A stretch of DNA of 64,000 nucleotides from Lysobacter firmicutimachus (GCF_037027445.1 NZ_JBANDL010000002.1:3658001-3722000); one strand, 5' to 3'. Counted from the stretch's first letter, positions 1 to 9,708 are shown. Program-made: numbers and translations. The notes: generated by a model not told the origin, from the sequence alone.

Positions 1-116
1 CCAGAATTTCATTGCCCGTCCCCCAATGAACGTCGTCCGTGGCGGCCGCCGAAGCGGCCGCTGTCGCTGCGCGACGGGTCGATCATAGGGGGGCTACCGC
101 GGTCGCACAAACGCAC

Positions 117-141
117 ACACATCGCGGCCCAAGCCGCGTGT
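117..141 (-). terminator. possible terminator hairpin after rfbD
   Basis: A CGCGGC/GCCGCG stem with a four-base loop (123-138) and some flanking ACA/TGT pairing lies about 30 bp beyond the rfbD stop codon. There is no clear T-run on the minus strand, so this is a weak terminator call. The rest of positions 1-167 shows no gene. Confidence 0.3.
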
Positions 142-167
142 ACGGGCTGCGGCAGGGGCCGCCGGGC

Positions 168-1067
168 TCAGCCGGCCGGCCGGTCCAGCGTCGCGCTCAG
201 CGCCTGGCGCCAGTGCGGCACGTCCAGGCCGTATTCGGCCCGCAGGCGGCCGCTGTCCAGCACCGAATACGCCGGGCGCCGGGCCGGGGTCGGATAGTCG
301 GCGGTGCCGATCGCCTCGACCCGCGGCCGGCGCGCGATCAGGCCGCGCGCTTGCGCTTCCTCGAAGATCGCCTCGGCGAAACCGTGCCAACTGGTTTGGC
401 CGCCGGCGACCAGGTGGCGCACGCCGGACTGCTTGAGCCCCTGCCGCAACACCTGCGCCGCGGCGTCGGCCAACAACCAGGCCGGGGTCGGCGAACCGTG
501 CTGGTCGGCGACCACGCGCAATTCCTCGCGTTCGCCGCCCAGACGCAGCATGGTGCGCAGGAAGTTGTGGCCGCGGGTGGCGTAGACCCAGGCCGTGCGC
601 AGGATCAGATGCTCGGCGCCGCTGGCCCGGATCGCCTCCTCGCCGGCCAGCTTGCTCTCGCCATAGGCGCTGATCGGGCCGGTCGGATCGGTTTCGAGAT
701 AAGGCCGGCTGCCGCTGCCGTCGAAGACGTAGTCGGTCGAATAGTGGATCAGGCCGATCCCATCCGCCGCGCACAGCTGCGCCAGCCGCGCCGGCGCCTG
801 CGCATTGACCGCGAAGGCGAGCTCGCGCTCGCTCTCGGCGCGGTCCACCGCGGTATAAGCGGTCGCGTTGACCACGTGATCCGGGCGCACCCGCCGCAGC
901 AGGGGTTCGATCGCGTCGGCCTGGGCCAGGTCCAGGGCTTCGCACTCCGCCCCGTCGTCGGCCAGACGTCCGCTGCGCGTGGTCGTCACCACCTCGCCCA
1001 GTGCGGACAGGCTGCGGCGCAGTTCGTGGCCGACCTGGCCGTCGCCGCCGAGCAGCAACAGCCTCAC
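168..1067 (-). CDS. rfbD: dTDP-4-dehydrorhamnose reductase
   Basis: RfbD (RmlD) does the last step of dTDP-L-rhamnose synthesis: it reduces dTDP-4-dehydro-L-rhamnose with NAD(P)H in the cytoplasm. The 299-residue protein has an N-terminal Rossmann motif (GGDGQVG) and the YGESK catalytic Tyr-xxx-Lys pair of short-chain dehydrogenases. The start is GTG at 1067, whose GTGA overlaps the rfbC stop codon, indicating translational coupling. A longer open frame reaches 1295, but its extra N-terminus runs through rfbC and does not look like the family. It is the last gene of rfbB-rfbA-rfbC-rfbD. The rhamnose would go to LPS O-antigen or another surface glycan. Confidence 0.93.
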   Translation of the reverse strand: MRLLLLGGDGQVGHELRRSLSALGEVVTTTRSGRLADDGAECEALDLAQADAIEPLLRRVRPDHVVNATAYTAVDRAESERELAFAVNAQAPARLAQLCAADGIGLIHYSTDYVFDGSGSRPYLETDPTGPISAYGESKLAGEEAIRASGAEHLILRTAWVYATRGHNFLRTMLRLGGEREELRVVADQHGSPTPAWLLADAAAQVLRQGLKQSGVRHLVAGGQTSWHGFAEAIFEEAQARGLIARRPRVEAIGTADYPTPARRPAYSVLDSGRLRAEYGLDVPHWRQALSATLDRPAG

Positions 1068-1621
1068 GGCGCGTACACCGGCAAGCGGTCCTCGGCGATG
1101 TCCTTCAACCGCGGCGCGACCGCGTCCTTGGCCGACAGGCCGGGCTCGCTGACCGGCCAGTCGATCGCCAGGTCCGGGTCGTCCCAACGCACGCCGGCAT
1201 CGGCCTTGGCGTCGTAGACGTGGGTGCACAGATAGCTGAACACCGCACGCTCGCTGAGCACGGCAAAGCCGTGGGCGAAACCTTCCGGTATCCATAAATG
1301 GCGCTTGTTCTCGGCGCTGAGGACCGCCGCGGTCCAGCGGCCGTAATGCGGCGAGCCGCGGCGGATGTCGACCGCGACGTCCCAGACTTCGCCTTCAAGC
1401 ACCGAGACGTACTTGCCCTGCGGATTGGGCCACTGGTAATGCAGGCCACGCAGCACGCCGCGCGCCGACGAGGACACGTTGCCCTGCACGAAGCGCGGGT
1501 TCAGGCCGTGCGCGGCGAGCTTGTCCTGGTTGAACGATTCGTAGAAGAAGCCGCGCGCGTCGCCGAACACTTGCGGTTCGATGACGACGCAACCGGGCAG
1601 ATCGGTTTCGATGACTTTCAA
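1064..1621 (-). CDS. rfbC: dTDP-4-dehydrorhamnose 3,5-epimerase
   Basis: RfbC (RmlC) epimerises C3 and C5 of dTDP-4-dehydro-6-deoxyglucose in dTDP-L-rhamnose synthesis. The 185-residue product matches the usual cupin-fold length. It shows the family segments DARGFFYESF near residue 20 and VLRGLHYQ further on, the latter holding the catalytic histidine region. The start is taken as TTG at 1621 because a GAGGAA ribosome-binding site overlaps the rfbA stop just upstream and the protein then begins like its homologues (KVIETDLPG). The gap to rfbA is 10 bp. The open frame continues upstream to 2008, but that part lies over rfbA in another frame. Confidence 0.92.
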   Translation of the reverse strand: MKVIETDLPGCVVIEPQVFGDARGFFYESFNQDKLAAHGLNPRFVQGNVSSSARGVLRGLHYQWPNPQGKYVSVLEGEVWDVAVDIRRGSPHYGRWTAAVLSAENKRHLWIPEGFAHGFAVLSERAVFSYLCTHVYDAKADAGVRWDDPDLAIDWPVSEPGLSAKDAVAPRLKDIAEDRLPVYAP

Positions 1622-1631
1622 ACGGTCTTCC

Positions 1632-2516
1632 TCACGGTACGAAGCCGCGTTCGGACAGGCCGAGCAGGTACTGGCCGTAGCCGTTCTTGGCCAGCGGGCG
1701 GGCCAGTTCGACCAATTGGGCGGCATCGATCCAACCATTGCTCCAGGCGATTTCCTCGGGGCAGCAAACGCGCAACCCCTGGCGGGCTTCGATGGTTTCG
1801 ATGTAGTTGGACGCTTCCAGCAGCGATTGATGGGTACCGGTGTCGAGCCAGGCATAGCCGCGGCCGAACCGCTCCAGATGCAGCGAGCCCTCTTCCAGGT
1901 AGATCCGGTTGAGGTCGGTGATCTCCAGCTCGCCGCGCGCCGACGGCTTGAGCCCGGCGGCGAATTCGCTGGCGCGGCCGTCGTAGAAGTACAGGCCGGT
2001 GACCGCATAGTTGGAGCGCGGCTTGGCCGGCTTCTCTTCCAGGCCGATCACCTGCCCTTCGCGGTCGAACTCGGCCACGCCGTAGCGCTCCGGATCGCTG
2101 ACCCAATAGCCGAACACGGTCGCGCCGCGCTCGCGCTGGTCGGCGCGCTTGAGCATCGCGGTCAGGCCGGGGCCATGGAAGATGTTGTCGCCGAGCACCA
2201 GGCAGCTGGGCTGGCCGGCGACGAAATCCTCGCCGATCAGATAGGCCTGGGCCAGGCCGTCCGGGCTCGGCTGCACCGCGTACTCGATCTTCATGCCCCA
2301 TTGCGAACCGTCGCCCAGCAGGTTCTTGAACAGCGCCTGCTCGTGCGGGGTGTTGATGATCAGCACTTCGCGGATGCCCGCCAGCATCAGCACGCTGAGC
2401 GGGTAGTAGATCATCGGCTTGTCGTACACCGGCAGCAGCTGCTTGCTGATGCCCTGGGTGATCGGATACAGCCGGGTGCCGGAGCCGCCGGCGAGAATGA
2501 TGCCCTTGCGGTTCAT
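1632..2516 (-). CDS. rfbA: glucose-1-phosphate thymidylyltransferase
   Basis: RfbA (RmlA) makes dTDP-glucose from dTTP and glucose-1-phosphate, the committed step of the dTDP-rhamnose pathway, and is usually feedback-inhibited by dTDP-rhamnose. The 294-residue protein starts with the nucleotidyltransferase signature [11 protein letters not shown] and carries the LGDNIF metal-binding motif near residue 110. Length is normal for the family. It sits 10 bp after rfbB and 10 bp before rfbC in one minus-strand operon. No anomaly seen. Confidence 0.95.
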   Translation of the reverse strand: MNRKGIILAGGSGTRLYPITQGISKQLLPVYDKPMIYYPLSVLMLAGIREVLIINTPHEQALFKNLLGDGSQWGMKIEYAVQPSPDGLAQAYLIGEDFVAGQPSCLVLGDNIFHGPGLTAMLKRADQRERGATVFGYWVSDPERYGVAEFDREGQVIGLEEKPAKPRSNYAVTGLYFYDGRASEFAAGLKPSARGELEITDLNRIYLEEGSLHLERFGRGYAWLDTGTHQSLLEASNYIETIEARQGLRVCCPEEIAWSNGWIDAAQLVELARPLAKNGYGQYLLGLSERGFVP

Positions 2517-2526
2517 GCGCGCGTCC

Positions 2527-3579
2527 TCAGGCCTGACCGATGCGTTCCAGGCGGTAGCTGCCGTCGAGCACTCGCTGCACCCAGGCCTGGTTGTCCAGGT
2601 ACCAATCGACGGTGCGGGCGATGCCCTGTTCGAAGGTCAGGGTCGGCGCCCAGTCCAGCTCGCTCTTGAGCTTGGAGGCGTCGATGGCGTAGCGGCGATC
2701 GTGGCCCGGCCGGTCGGTCACGTAGGTGATCAGCGACTCGCGCGCGCGGCCGTCGGCCAGCGGCCGGCGCTGGTCGAGCAGCGCGCAGATGGTCTTGACC
2801 ACGACGATGTTGGCGCGTTCGGCGTCGCCGCCGACGTTGTAGGTCTCGCCGATGCGGCCGGCCTCCAGCACTCGCGCGATCGCCGAGCAGTGGTCGCCGA
2901 CGAACAACCAGTCGCGCACGTTGAGGCCGTCGCCGTACACCGGCAACGGCTCGCCGGCCAGGGCCTTGGCGATGATCAGCGGGATGAGCTTTTCCGGGAA
3001 CTGATACGGCCCGTAATTGTTCGAGCAGTTGGTGGTCAGGACCGGCAGGCCGTAGGTGTGGTGGAAAGCGCGCACCAGGTGGTCGGACGCGGCCTTGGAG
3101 GCCGAGTACGGCGAATTCGGCGCGTACGGCGTGGTCTCGGTGAACTTGCCGGTCTCGCCCAGGCTGCCGTAGACCTCGTCGGTGGACACGTGCAGGAAGC
3201 GGAAGCCGTCGCGCGCCGGCGCGTCGAGCTGCTTCCAGTAATCGCGCACCTGCTCCAGCAGGCTCAGGGTGCCGACCACGTTGGTGTGGACGAACGCGGC
3301 CGGGCCATCGATCGAGCGGTCGACGTGGCTTTCGGCGGCGAAATTGATCACCGCGTCGGGGCGGTGCTCGGCCAGCAGGCGCTTGACCAGGGCCGCATCG
3401 CCGATGTCGCCCTGGACGAAGACGTGGTTCGGGTTGCCTTCCAGGCTGCCGAGGGTGTCGAGGTTGCCCGCGTAGGTCAGGGCGTCGAGGTTGACGACCT
3501 TGATGCCCTTTCGCACCGCATCGAGAACGAAGTTACCGCCAATAAAGCCGGCACCGCCGGTCACAAGCCAAGTAGGCAC
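2527..3579 (-). CDS. rfbB: dTDP-glucose 4,6-dehydratase
   Basis: RfbB (RmlB) is the NAD-dependent extended short-chain dehydrogenase that turns dTDP-glucose into dTDP-4-dehydro-6-deoxyglucose. The 350-residue protein has the Rossmann motif TGGAGFIG near residue 7, the STDEVYG motif, and YSASK as the catalytic Tyr/Lys pair. The start is GTG at 3579, preceded by an AAGGAG ribosome-binding site at 9-base spacing. It is the first gene of the rfbBACD operon, so the promoter should lie in the upstream gap. In Xanthomonadaceae this operon feeds LPS and surface polysaccharide. Confidence 0.95.
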   Translation of the reverse strand: MPTWLVTGGAGFIGGNFVLDAVRKGIKVVNLDALTYAGNLDTLGSLEGNPNHVFVQGDIGDAALVKRLLAEHRPDAVINFAAESHVDRSIDGPAAFVHTNVVGTLSLLEQVRDYWKQLDAPARDGFRFLHVSTDEVYGSLGETGKFTETTPYAPNSPYSASKAASDHLVRAFHHTYGLPVLTTNCSNNYGPYQFPEKLIPLIIAKALAGEPLPVYGDGLNVRDWLFVGDHCSAIARVLEAGRIGETYNVGGDAERANIVVVKTICALLDQRRPLADGRARESLITYVTDRPGHDRRYAIDASKLKSELDWAPTLTFEQGIARTVDWYLDNQAWVQRVLDGSYRLERIGQA

Positions 3580-3961
3580 TCAGGACACTCCTTTATTTGA
3601 TCGACGTAAGATCCGCCAACCTGGCCGCGCCCCAGCGCTCGCCGCTGCGGGCTGTTCAGCGAGCCTGGCGGATCCGAACGAGTGCCGGATTGTAATGCCT
3701 ATCCGGCCCTCGGCCGCGGCGGGCCGGGCAGGCGATTAGGTCTCCTACAGCTTGATCGCCGTGCCGCCGGCGCATTCGTTGCGTGATGGAGCGCGCATCC
3801 CGTCGCGGTCGGCGCCGATCGCCCCCGGGAAGGCCGGACAGGAATTCAAGACGTAATACAAGCATGAAAGCGCCGTATACGATACAGCGGCCATGCCGTC
3901 GCCGCCGGCCCGCCCCCGGATGGGGCCGCCCTCCCGGGAGGGCGGCCTGCCCGCCACGGCC
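3580..3961. other. intergenic region upstream of rfbB
   Basis: This 382-bp gap holds the rfb promoter region (minus strand) and the 3' end of the glycoside hydrolase transcript. A TACAAT -10-like hexamer reads on the minus strand at 3689-3694, without a convincing -35 box. A GTATAC core at 3875-3880 followed by GATAC resembles the sites listed near 9.8, 27.5 and 37.0 kb. No coding region is supported. Confidence 0.5.
3924..3947 (-). terminator. 24-bp perfect palindrome after glycoside hydrolase gene
   Basis: A perfect 24-bp GC-rich palindrome centred on CCCGGG lies 14 bp beyond the stop codon of the minus-strand hydrolase. It would form a strong hairpin but lacks a T-run, so it may act as a transcript-end stabiliser or a Rho-independent terminator of atypical form. 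Confidence 0.5.
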
Positions 3962-5389
3962 TCAATCCACCGTCACCACCACCACGCTCATCCACGGCAC
4001 CTGCACCACCACCCGTCCCTGCGCGAACGCGACCGCGTTGGCGATCCGGGTCGGCGCGCGGAACTGGGCGCCGGCGGCGAAATCGGCCGGATTCATGCCG
4101 CGGCCGTGGCGCCAGGCCGAGTAGACCCCGCTGGCCTGCCCGCGCAGATCCATCACCACGCGCCGGTCGAGCGAGGCCGACTTATTGACCAACACGATCT
4201 TCTTGCGGTCGTCGGTGGCGAACACTTCCAGCTCCGGAATCGCACTGGTCGCGGCGACCATGGTCGAGCCGTAACGGCGCGACCAGGTGCCGCCGGTCCA
4301 TACGCTCAAGCCCCAATAGGCCGGCAACCGCACGTGCTGCCCCTGCGGCTGATCGTTGCGATCGGTGCCGTCGGTGATCAGGCCGAGCGGTCCGTTGTTG
4401 TCGGCGTATTGGTAGGCGCTGCCGCCGGCATTGAGCACGTGGCCGATCACCGATGCGGTATGCACCAGATTGCGCGAAGTGTAGAACGCATCGCGCCAAC
4501 TGCCGTCGTACCAGGAGTTGTAGTTGAACTCGCCGACCTGGATCGCGATGCCGCTCGCGCGGTCGCCGAAACTCGCATCGATCTCCTGGCGCAGCCAGGC
4601 GATCGCGTCGGCGTACTGGCCGGTGCGGCGCAGATTGTCGACGCGCTCGCCGTCGCCGTACTTGTGGAAGTCGACCACGTCGACGTCGGCATGGCGAGCG
4701 GCGAAGAACTTGCGGAAATCGCCGAACTTGTAGTCGGCCCAGGTCACCAGCGACGGGCCGGCGATCGACAGCGGCCGCGCACTGGCGCCGCGCATCGCCA
4801 CGGCGATGGCGTGGAAGCCGTCGCTACCGTTGCCGCCGTGGATGTAGGGGTCCATGCCGAAGCCGTTGTCGGGTTCGTTGCCGATGATGTAGTCGTCGAC
4901 CGGACCGCCATGGCTGCCGCCGTTGTCGTTGAAGTAGCGCACCAGCGCCGCGGCGTCGCCGGCGCGGATGTCGTTGTCGTTGCTGCTGCCGCCGACGGCG
5001 ATCATCGGAATGCCGCCGATGCTCTTGATCGCGCGCACATAGGCTTCGCCTTCGTTGCCGCCGTGCACGCCGCCGGCGGCGGAACCGACCTGGCCGTCGT
5101 GGTGGTACAGCGGAATGCGCCAGACCAACGGGCCGAGCTCGCCCAGGTAGCGCTGCCACAGCGCCTGGTTCGGGCCCTTGATCAGATTGCTGCCGCCGTC
5201 GGCGAAGGTCGACACCGTCGAACCCAGCGAATACGCCGAGGTCGGCTGGCGATGCGCGGTGAAATCGACCACCACGTTGGCGGCTTCGGCCGCATGCAGT
5301 CGCGGCCCGCCGATCAGGGCGAGCGCGCCGGCGAGGATGGCGGCGAGACGGAGCGAAGGCGGTGCGGACCTGCGGAATTGCGAATGCAT
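3962..5389 (-). CDS. secreted clan GH-A glycoside hydrolase
   Basis: The 475-residue protein begins with a signal peptide (hydrophobic LAAILAGALALIGG, cleavage likely after LHAAEA), so it should be exported. Two motifs match retaining (beta/alpha)8 hydrolases of clan A: NEP at Glu172 (expected acid/base) and GEF at Glu287 (expected nucleophile). A beta-rich C-terminal part follows (about residues 370-475), as in GH30/GH39-like enzymes. The substrate cannot be told from sequence. The start at 5389 was chosen for the GAGG ribosome-binding site and the signal peptide directly after it. The longer frame to 5566 adds only Arg/Ala-rich residues. It reads in the same direction as rfb but is separated by a strong palindrome. 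Confidence 0.7.
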   Translation of the reverse strand: MHSQFRRSAPPSLRLAAILAGALALIGGPRLHAAEAANVVVDFTAHRQPTSAYSLGSTVSTFADGGSNLIKGPNQALWQRYLGELGPLVWRIPLYHHDGQVGSAAGGVHGGNEGEAYVRAIKSIGGIPMIAVGGSSNDNDIRAGDAAALVRYFNDNGGSHGGPVDDYIIGNEPDNGFGMDPYIHGGNGSDGFHAIAVAMRGASARPLSIAGPSLVTWADYKFGDFRKFFAARHADVDVVDFHKYGDGERVDNLRRTGQYADAIAWLRQEIDASFGDRASGIAIQVGEFNYNSWYDGSWRDAFYTSRNLVHTASVIGHVLNAGGSAYQYADNNGPLGLITDGTDRNDQPQGQHVRLPAYWGLSVWTGGTWSRRYGSTMVAATSAIPELEVFATDDRKKIVLVNKSASLDRRVVMDLRGQASGVYSAWRHGRGMNPADFAAGAQFRAPTRIANAVAFAQGRVVVQVPWMSVVVVTVD

Positions 5390-5734
5390 GGGAAGCCTCG
5401 AGAGAGCGGATAGGATGCGATTCGCCCGCGGCTGCACGGGCACCGGCCCGACACGACCCGAGGCCTCGCGCCGGCGCACTCCCGCACGGCGCCACGGACC
5501 GGCAACCGCGGCGCGGACCCTAGCGTCCCACGCCTCGCCGAAACGCGACGCGCATTGGCGATGCACAGGCGCTTACAGCCCGCGAACGGAACCGCAGACG
5601 CAATCACACCCTTGATTTGACGGCGCTCCCATCCATGGCGATCGGGCCTGCAAAGGCGCCGCCAGCTGGATAGTTCCTAACGTTTCTGGGCCAAAAGTGA
5701 AATGATCCAGACAAGGCCGATGGCCCGGGAAGCC
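5390..5734. other. gap between hydrolase gene and IS remnant
   Basis: This 345-bp gap contains the hydrolase leader (ribosome-binding site at about 5396-5400 on minus). Near 5661-5734 it probably holds one end of the decayed insertion sequence, because the transposase similarity stops at 5735. I could not identify a matching inverted repeat at the far end. No gene is supported. Confidence 0.4.
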
Positions 5735-6342
5735 TTATCCAGCAAAGCTTGCAAGCCTTCGGGCCCGGTGGTTGTAGCGATAGCAGACTTCACCCAATAC
5801 AAGAGCAGGAATTAGCGGGGCACCCGCAGTACCGGCCGGCCAGCTCTTGGCATAGCTCCAAAACCCTTCGATGCCGGCGATGTGGTCGCGTCCGACCGGC
5901 TTACCCTTCTCATTGCGGATCATCGCATGGCCGCCTCGTAGCCTCAGCGTGGCGCACGCCTGCCTGCAGCCGATGTACTACATCGACCCTTCGCGGGTGT
6001 GCGCCTCGATCTGCTGCATCACGCTGTCGCGATCGTGCGCAGCGATCGGCATGACCTTGATTTGAGCGTTGCGCTTGACGGTGCCGAACGCGATCACCCT
6101 GTCGGCGGCACCCAACCGGTTTTGCCATGACAAATACCGCCAAACGTGGTTTGGTCGCATCCCGCGCCCGCGTCGAACGGCCTTCGCCACTGCTCTTCGA
6201 AGACGCAGCAGGCCCGCAGGACGCGGCAGAACTTTTCCGCTGTGGCCAGGTTGCACACGGGCTGGAATCGCTGCCGGTAGACCGGTACGCCAGGAGCAAA
6301 ACGTTCGATCAATTGCCGCCTCTGCGAAGCGCTCAAGCGGAC
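5735..6342 (-). pseudogene. IS1595-family (ISXO2-like) transposase remnant
   Basis: Three pieces of one transposase can be read on the minus strand. The N-terminal piece (RLSASQRRQLIERF ... CDQTTFGG, 6342 down to about 6100) is in one frame. The middle piece (VIAFGTVKRNAQIKVMP ... IEAHTREGSM) is in another. The C-terminal piece (GKPVGRDHIAGIEGFWSYAK ... LGEVCYRYNHR, ending at 5735) shares the middle frame but is cut off by a TAG codon just after the middle piece. CDQTTFGG and HIAGIEGFW are the DDE-type catalytic blocks of ISXO2-like transposases. One frameshift and one nonsense codon make it inactive. The boundaries are approximate. Confidence 0.8.
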
Positions 6343-6916
6343 CGATTTCCGGGCTGCGACGACCGGACGAAGGCCATGGGTGCCGGTCAGCCACTTGAGC
6401 CGTCCATCATTCAATTTCCAAAGCCGCGCAGGTTGGCTAGCCGGATATTTTTGCATCTTGAACCAGCTTAATCCGGTCCAGACTCGTAGGGAATCGCGTC
6501 CGATTTCGATTCGCATCGCCATGGAACAAGAATTCAACAGCGACACCGCATCCACGCCCGCAATGAACATCCGCCATCGCACTTCCTTCCTCGAGAGGAC
6601 ATCGATAAGGACGACTGATCGATGGACTCAGTTCATGAATCAGGCTTCGGCATAAGTGTGATTAGGACGCACCAGGACAGAGATTGACTCAGTGGTGTCG
6701 CATACGAACCATAGAAAGTGTGCCTTCTTTAGTTGTTGTCCATTCAAGTCGTTGATGACGGTCAAACGTGCCTGCTGGCACGTTTATTGCGGCAAGAATC
6801 TCCGGCAGGGCGGTCGCAGCGACCAGGAAGGTTCTGCGACTGCGGTGGCCTCGCCGCCATATGTCCATCGACTCGGGCCGCTCCTGCCGCGGTCGGCACC
6901 GACACAGGATTTCTTC
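6343..6916. other. gap upstream of the metzincin gene
   Basis: This 574-bp gap shows no convincing gene. It contains a perfect 9-bp-stem hairpin, AAACGTGCC/GGCACGTTT with loop TGCT (6764-6785), followed by ATT on the plus strand. That could be an old terminator or a leader structure. The promoter of the protease must lie somewhere here. An AGGA ribosome-binding site precedes the ATG at 6917. Confidence 0.45.
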
Positions 6917-8710
6917 ATGAAGCCGACGATCGCCTGTTTGATTCCCCTGCTCGCCTCGCTGTCTGCCCCCGCCGCCGCCACCGACCTCAGTCCCAATCAG
7001 GTCGGCGGCGGCGACATCCCGGGCAACTACGCCCAGATCGATTTCTATCTCAAGAACGGCGACTGGGCGCCCAAGCTGACCCTGTCCAACGCCGCCGGCG
7101 ACGGCTACACCGTCGCGATCCATTCCACCGCGGGCTACGACAGCCAGTTGGCGACCGGCAACACCGACTATCCGCTGAGTTCGATGCCGATCCGGGCCGG
7201 CGATAGCCTGTCGTTCGTCTACCGGGCCGTCCAACGGCAATGGAGCCTGGTCGGCCCCTCGCTGAGCCCGAACGGCAACGGCGGCAGCGGCGCCATCGCC
7301 AGCTATCCGAACGCCCGCGTGCTGCGCTTCAACCTCGCCGACGGCGATTGGGCACAGTCGGTCACCCTGCCCTCCAGCGCTCCGGACAACAGCCTGATCG
7401 TGGTCTCGTCCTCGGCCACTTGGAACAGCCGCATCAATCCGCAGAACATCCAGTACGCCAGCAGCTTCAACCTGCGCACCGGCGACCAGTACGCTTTTCT
7501 GTACCGCACGGCGCTGCAGCGCTGGGTCAGCGTCAAAGCGCCGACGCAAGCTTTCGACGCCGGCAAGATCGGCACGCAGATCCCGACGCCGGTGGTGCCC
7601 AACACCCAGGTCAAGCTCGCCGACGGCAACTGGGTTTCCGAGCTCCGTCTGCCCGCCAGCGCCGGCGACCGCGACCGGGTGAGCATCGTCTCCGATGCCA
7701 GCTGGACCGCGACCATCTCCGGCCAGAACGTGGATGCGGCTGCGACGATGAAGCTGGTCACCGGTTCCCGTTACGACTTCATCTACATCAAGGAACGCGC
7801 TCGCTGGGTGCTGCAGTCCAGCCCGACTCCGGCCTATACCGCGAACGGCCCGGGCGGATCGCAACTGCCCGATATGACGTCGCCGAACGCGCGCTACTCG
7901 GCTGCGGACGGCAACTGGGCCGCCACGGTGAAGCTGCCGGTCAACGCGACCCCGGGCGACCGCGTCGTGGTCAAGAGCGACGCAAGCTGGGATTTCAACG
8001 TCACCGGCCAGAACACCACCTTCGGCACGGTTCCGGTCCGTCGCGGCGAGACCTTGCGCTTCGTCCGCACCGCGGCCGGCGCGTGGTCGCTCGACACCCG
8101 CCTGATCACCATGCTGTTGATCTACAGCGAGGAAGCGGCCGCGCAACTCGGCGAGACCGCAGCGCAGATGCGGCTGTGGGAAGGGCTGCGGCTGACCAAT
8201 GAAGCGCTGGAGAACTCCCGGGTCAACTTCTACGTCAAGGCGGTCGGCATGATCAAGCGGCAGTTCCAGGCCACCACGCTCGGCGACATCCTCAACGTCG
8301 CGCTCAAGGACTCGGTGGTCAGCTCGACCCGCACGCAACTGGCCGCCGATGCGGTCTATTACGAGGGCACCGAGGAAGGCTGCGGCCTGGCCTGGGTCAA
8401 CGCGAGCCGCGACAACATGATCGGCTCGGGCTCGCTGGGCTGCGGCACCACCGTGATGCGCCATGAGTTCGGCCACAACATGGGCCTGAACCACGGCGAC
8501 GACGCCAGCGGCGGCTCGGCGCCGTACGCCAAGGGCTACAGCCTGATCTCCGACATCATGGGCGGCAACGCGATCCCCTACTACTCCAATCCAAACCTCT
8601 ACACGACCGACACCGAAGTCGCGACAGGCCTGCCGATGGGCATCGCCAACGTCACCGACTCGGTGCGGGCGATGAACGAGCGCTCCCAACTGGTTTCCGA
8701 GTTCTATTGA
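6917..8710 (+). CDS. secreted metzincin metallopeptidase with four tandem repeats
   Basis: The 597-residue protein has a signal peptide (residues 1-21, cut after APAAA). Four repeats of about 75-80 residues follow, roughly at 34-110, 128-205, 222-300 and 318-396. Each has a DG-x-W-like start, an S-x-A-x-W-like middle and an RxGxxxxFxY-like end, so they look like beta-sandwich units. The C-terminal catalytic domain carries the full metzincin zinc motif HEFGHNMGLNH (516-526) and a Met-turn candidate at Met548. It is therefore probably an active secreted zinc endopeptidase, with repeats that may serve as substrate-binding or inhibitory modules. The start is the ATG at 6917 because of the signal peptide and an AGGA site. 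The frame is open further upstream, but that part does not look coding. Confidence 0.8.
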   Translation: MKPTIACLIPLLASLSAPAAATDLSPNQVGGGDIPGNYAQIDFYLKNGDWAPKLTLSNAAGDGYTVAIHSTAGYDSQLATGNTDYPLSSMPIRAGDSLSFVYRAVQRQWSLVGPSLSPNGNGGSGAIASYPNARVLRFNLADGDWAQSVTLPSSAPDNSLIVVSSSATWNSRINPQNIQYASSFNLRTGDQYAFLYRTALQRWVSVKAPTQAFDAGKIGTQIPTPVVPNTQVKLADGNWVSELRLPASAGDRDRVSIVSDASWTATISGQNVDAAATMKLVTGSRYDFIYIKERARWVLQSSPTPAYTANGPGGSQLPDMTSPNARYSAADGNWAATVKLPVNATPGDRVVVKSDASWDFNVTGQNTTFGTVPVRRGETLRFVRTAAGAWSLDTRLITMLLIYSEEAAAQLGETAAQMRLWEGLRLTNEALENSRVNFYVKAVGMIKRQFQATTLGDILNVALKDSVVSSTRTQLAADAVYYEGTEEGCGLAWVNASRDNMIGSGSLGCGTTVMRHEFGHNMGLNHGDDASGGSAPYAKGYSLISDIMGGNAIPYYSNPNLYTTDTEVATGLPMGIANVTDSVRAMNERSQLVSEFY

Positions 8711-8718
8711 CCGCCGGT

Positions 8719-8745
8719 CCGCCGGCGGGTCTCGCCCGCCGGCGG
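8719..8745 (+). terminator. hairpin between protease gene and next gene
   Basis: An 11-bp perfect stem (CCGCCGGCGGG / CCCGCCGGCGG) with a five-base loop lies 8 bp after the protease stop codon. There is no T-run. It may partly terminate the protease transcript or stabilise its 3' end before the downstream gene. Confidence 0.5.
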
Positions 8746-8772
8746 ATCTCTCCCCCGCAAGGACATCCCGAC

Positions 8773-9462
8773 ATACCTCTCTCGCGAAACCGGGCCCTGA
8801 TTCTCGGACTCGTCCTGACCGGCGCCGCCACTGTCGGCCTGCTGGTGTACTACCGGACCGCCCCCGGCGCCACGGGCAACCTGCTGCAGGACCCCGCCTA
8901 CCGACCGAATGCATCGCCCGTCGCCGTTACCACCCGCTCCGGAACCGACGGCATAGAGGCCTTCGTCGCCCGCCGCAGCGCTACGTTCTCGCTGGACCGC
9001 GCACGCCTGCAGAGCGCGCGTGCGCGCAAGGACCTCCTGCAGCTGGTCGATCCGGCCAAGGTCGCCGCCGGCGCCCTGAAACCGACGCCGCGCCAGATGG
9101 GCGACGGTCGCCAGTTCGTCGCCTACGACGCCTATGTACTCGAGTCCAAGGGCGTCGGCGACGATATCGAAGTCTACGTCCCGAGCCTCGGACTGACCCT
9201 GCACGGCGTGATCGACAACGTCGAAGTCAACGGCGACATCGTGCGCTGGTCGGGCATGTTCGAAGACTTCAATTCGACCATGAGCAAATTCTCGATCAGC
9301 CAGACCATGGTCGACGACTACGTACTGGGCAGCTTCGACACGCCGATGGGCAGCTACAGCCTGGAAGCCAAGAACGGTCTGGGCTGGGTGGTCGAGCAAG
9401 GCGCCGACTTTCATTTGCCGGCCGACGGCAAGGACTACATCGAAGCGACGCCGCAGCGCTGA
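8773..9462 (+). CDS. membrane-anchored protein of unknown function
   Basis: I do not recognise this family. The 229-residue product has one N-terminal hydrophobic segment (LILGLVLTGAATVGLLVYY, about residues 8-30), then a soluble part, so it is probably anchored in the inner membrane facing the periplasm. The start is uncertain. The frame is open from a TTG at 8707, but that would translate through the hairpin at 8719-8745. An AAGGA site lies about 10 bases before an ATA codon at 8773, exactly where the basic SRNR residues precede the membrane segment. No ATG or GTG fits. It follows the metzincin gene closely, so it may be a partner, chaperone or inhibitor of that protease (inference). Confidence 0.55.
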   Translation: MPLSRNRALILGLVLTGAATVGLLVYYRTAPGATGNLLQDPAYRPNASPVAVTTRSGTDGIEAFVARRSATFSLDRARLQSARARKDLLQLVDPAKVAAGALKPTPRQMGDGRQFVAYDAYVLESKGVGDDIEVYVPSLGLTLHGVIDNVEVNGDIVRWSGMFEDFNSTMSKFSISQTMVDDYVLGSFDTPMGSYSLEAKNGLGWVVEQGADFHLPADGKDYIEATPQR

Positions 9463-9708
9463 GCGAGAAGCCTCGCACTGGATGCCCGGCCGGTTGTTGT
9501 CTTTTCCGGCCTGGACAGCCGGGCAAGCCGCGGACTGGGCGAGCGGACGGCGGAGACCCCGGCCCGAGACGCGCGGCCAAAGGACAACGAAAATAGCGGC
9601 TTAGTTCGCCAACTGCTTCCCCATCAGAGCGGCCGTCGCGGCCACGCCGATGAACCACTCGATCCCAAGCGTTGCCTTGGGAACAGGGCATGTCTCTGTC
9701 GGCGCCGA

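Noticed and set aside
6689..8914. A 741-codon minus-strand frame across the metzincin gene
   Set aside because: Shadow of the plus-strand gene, which has a signal peptide and zinc motif.
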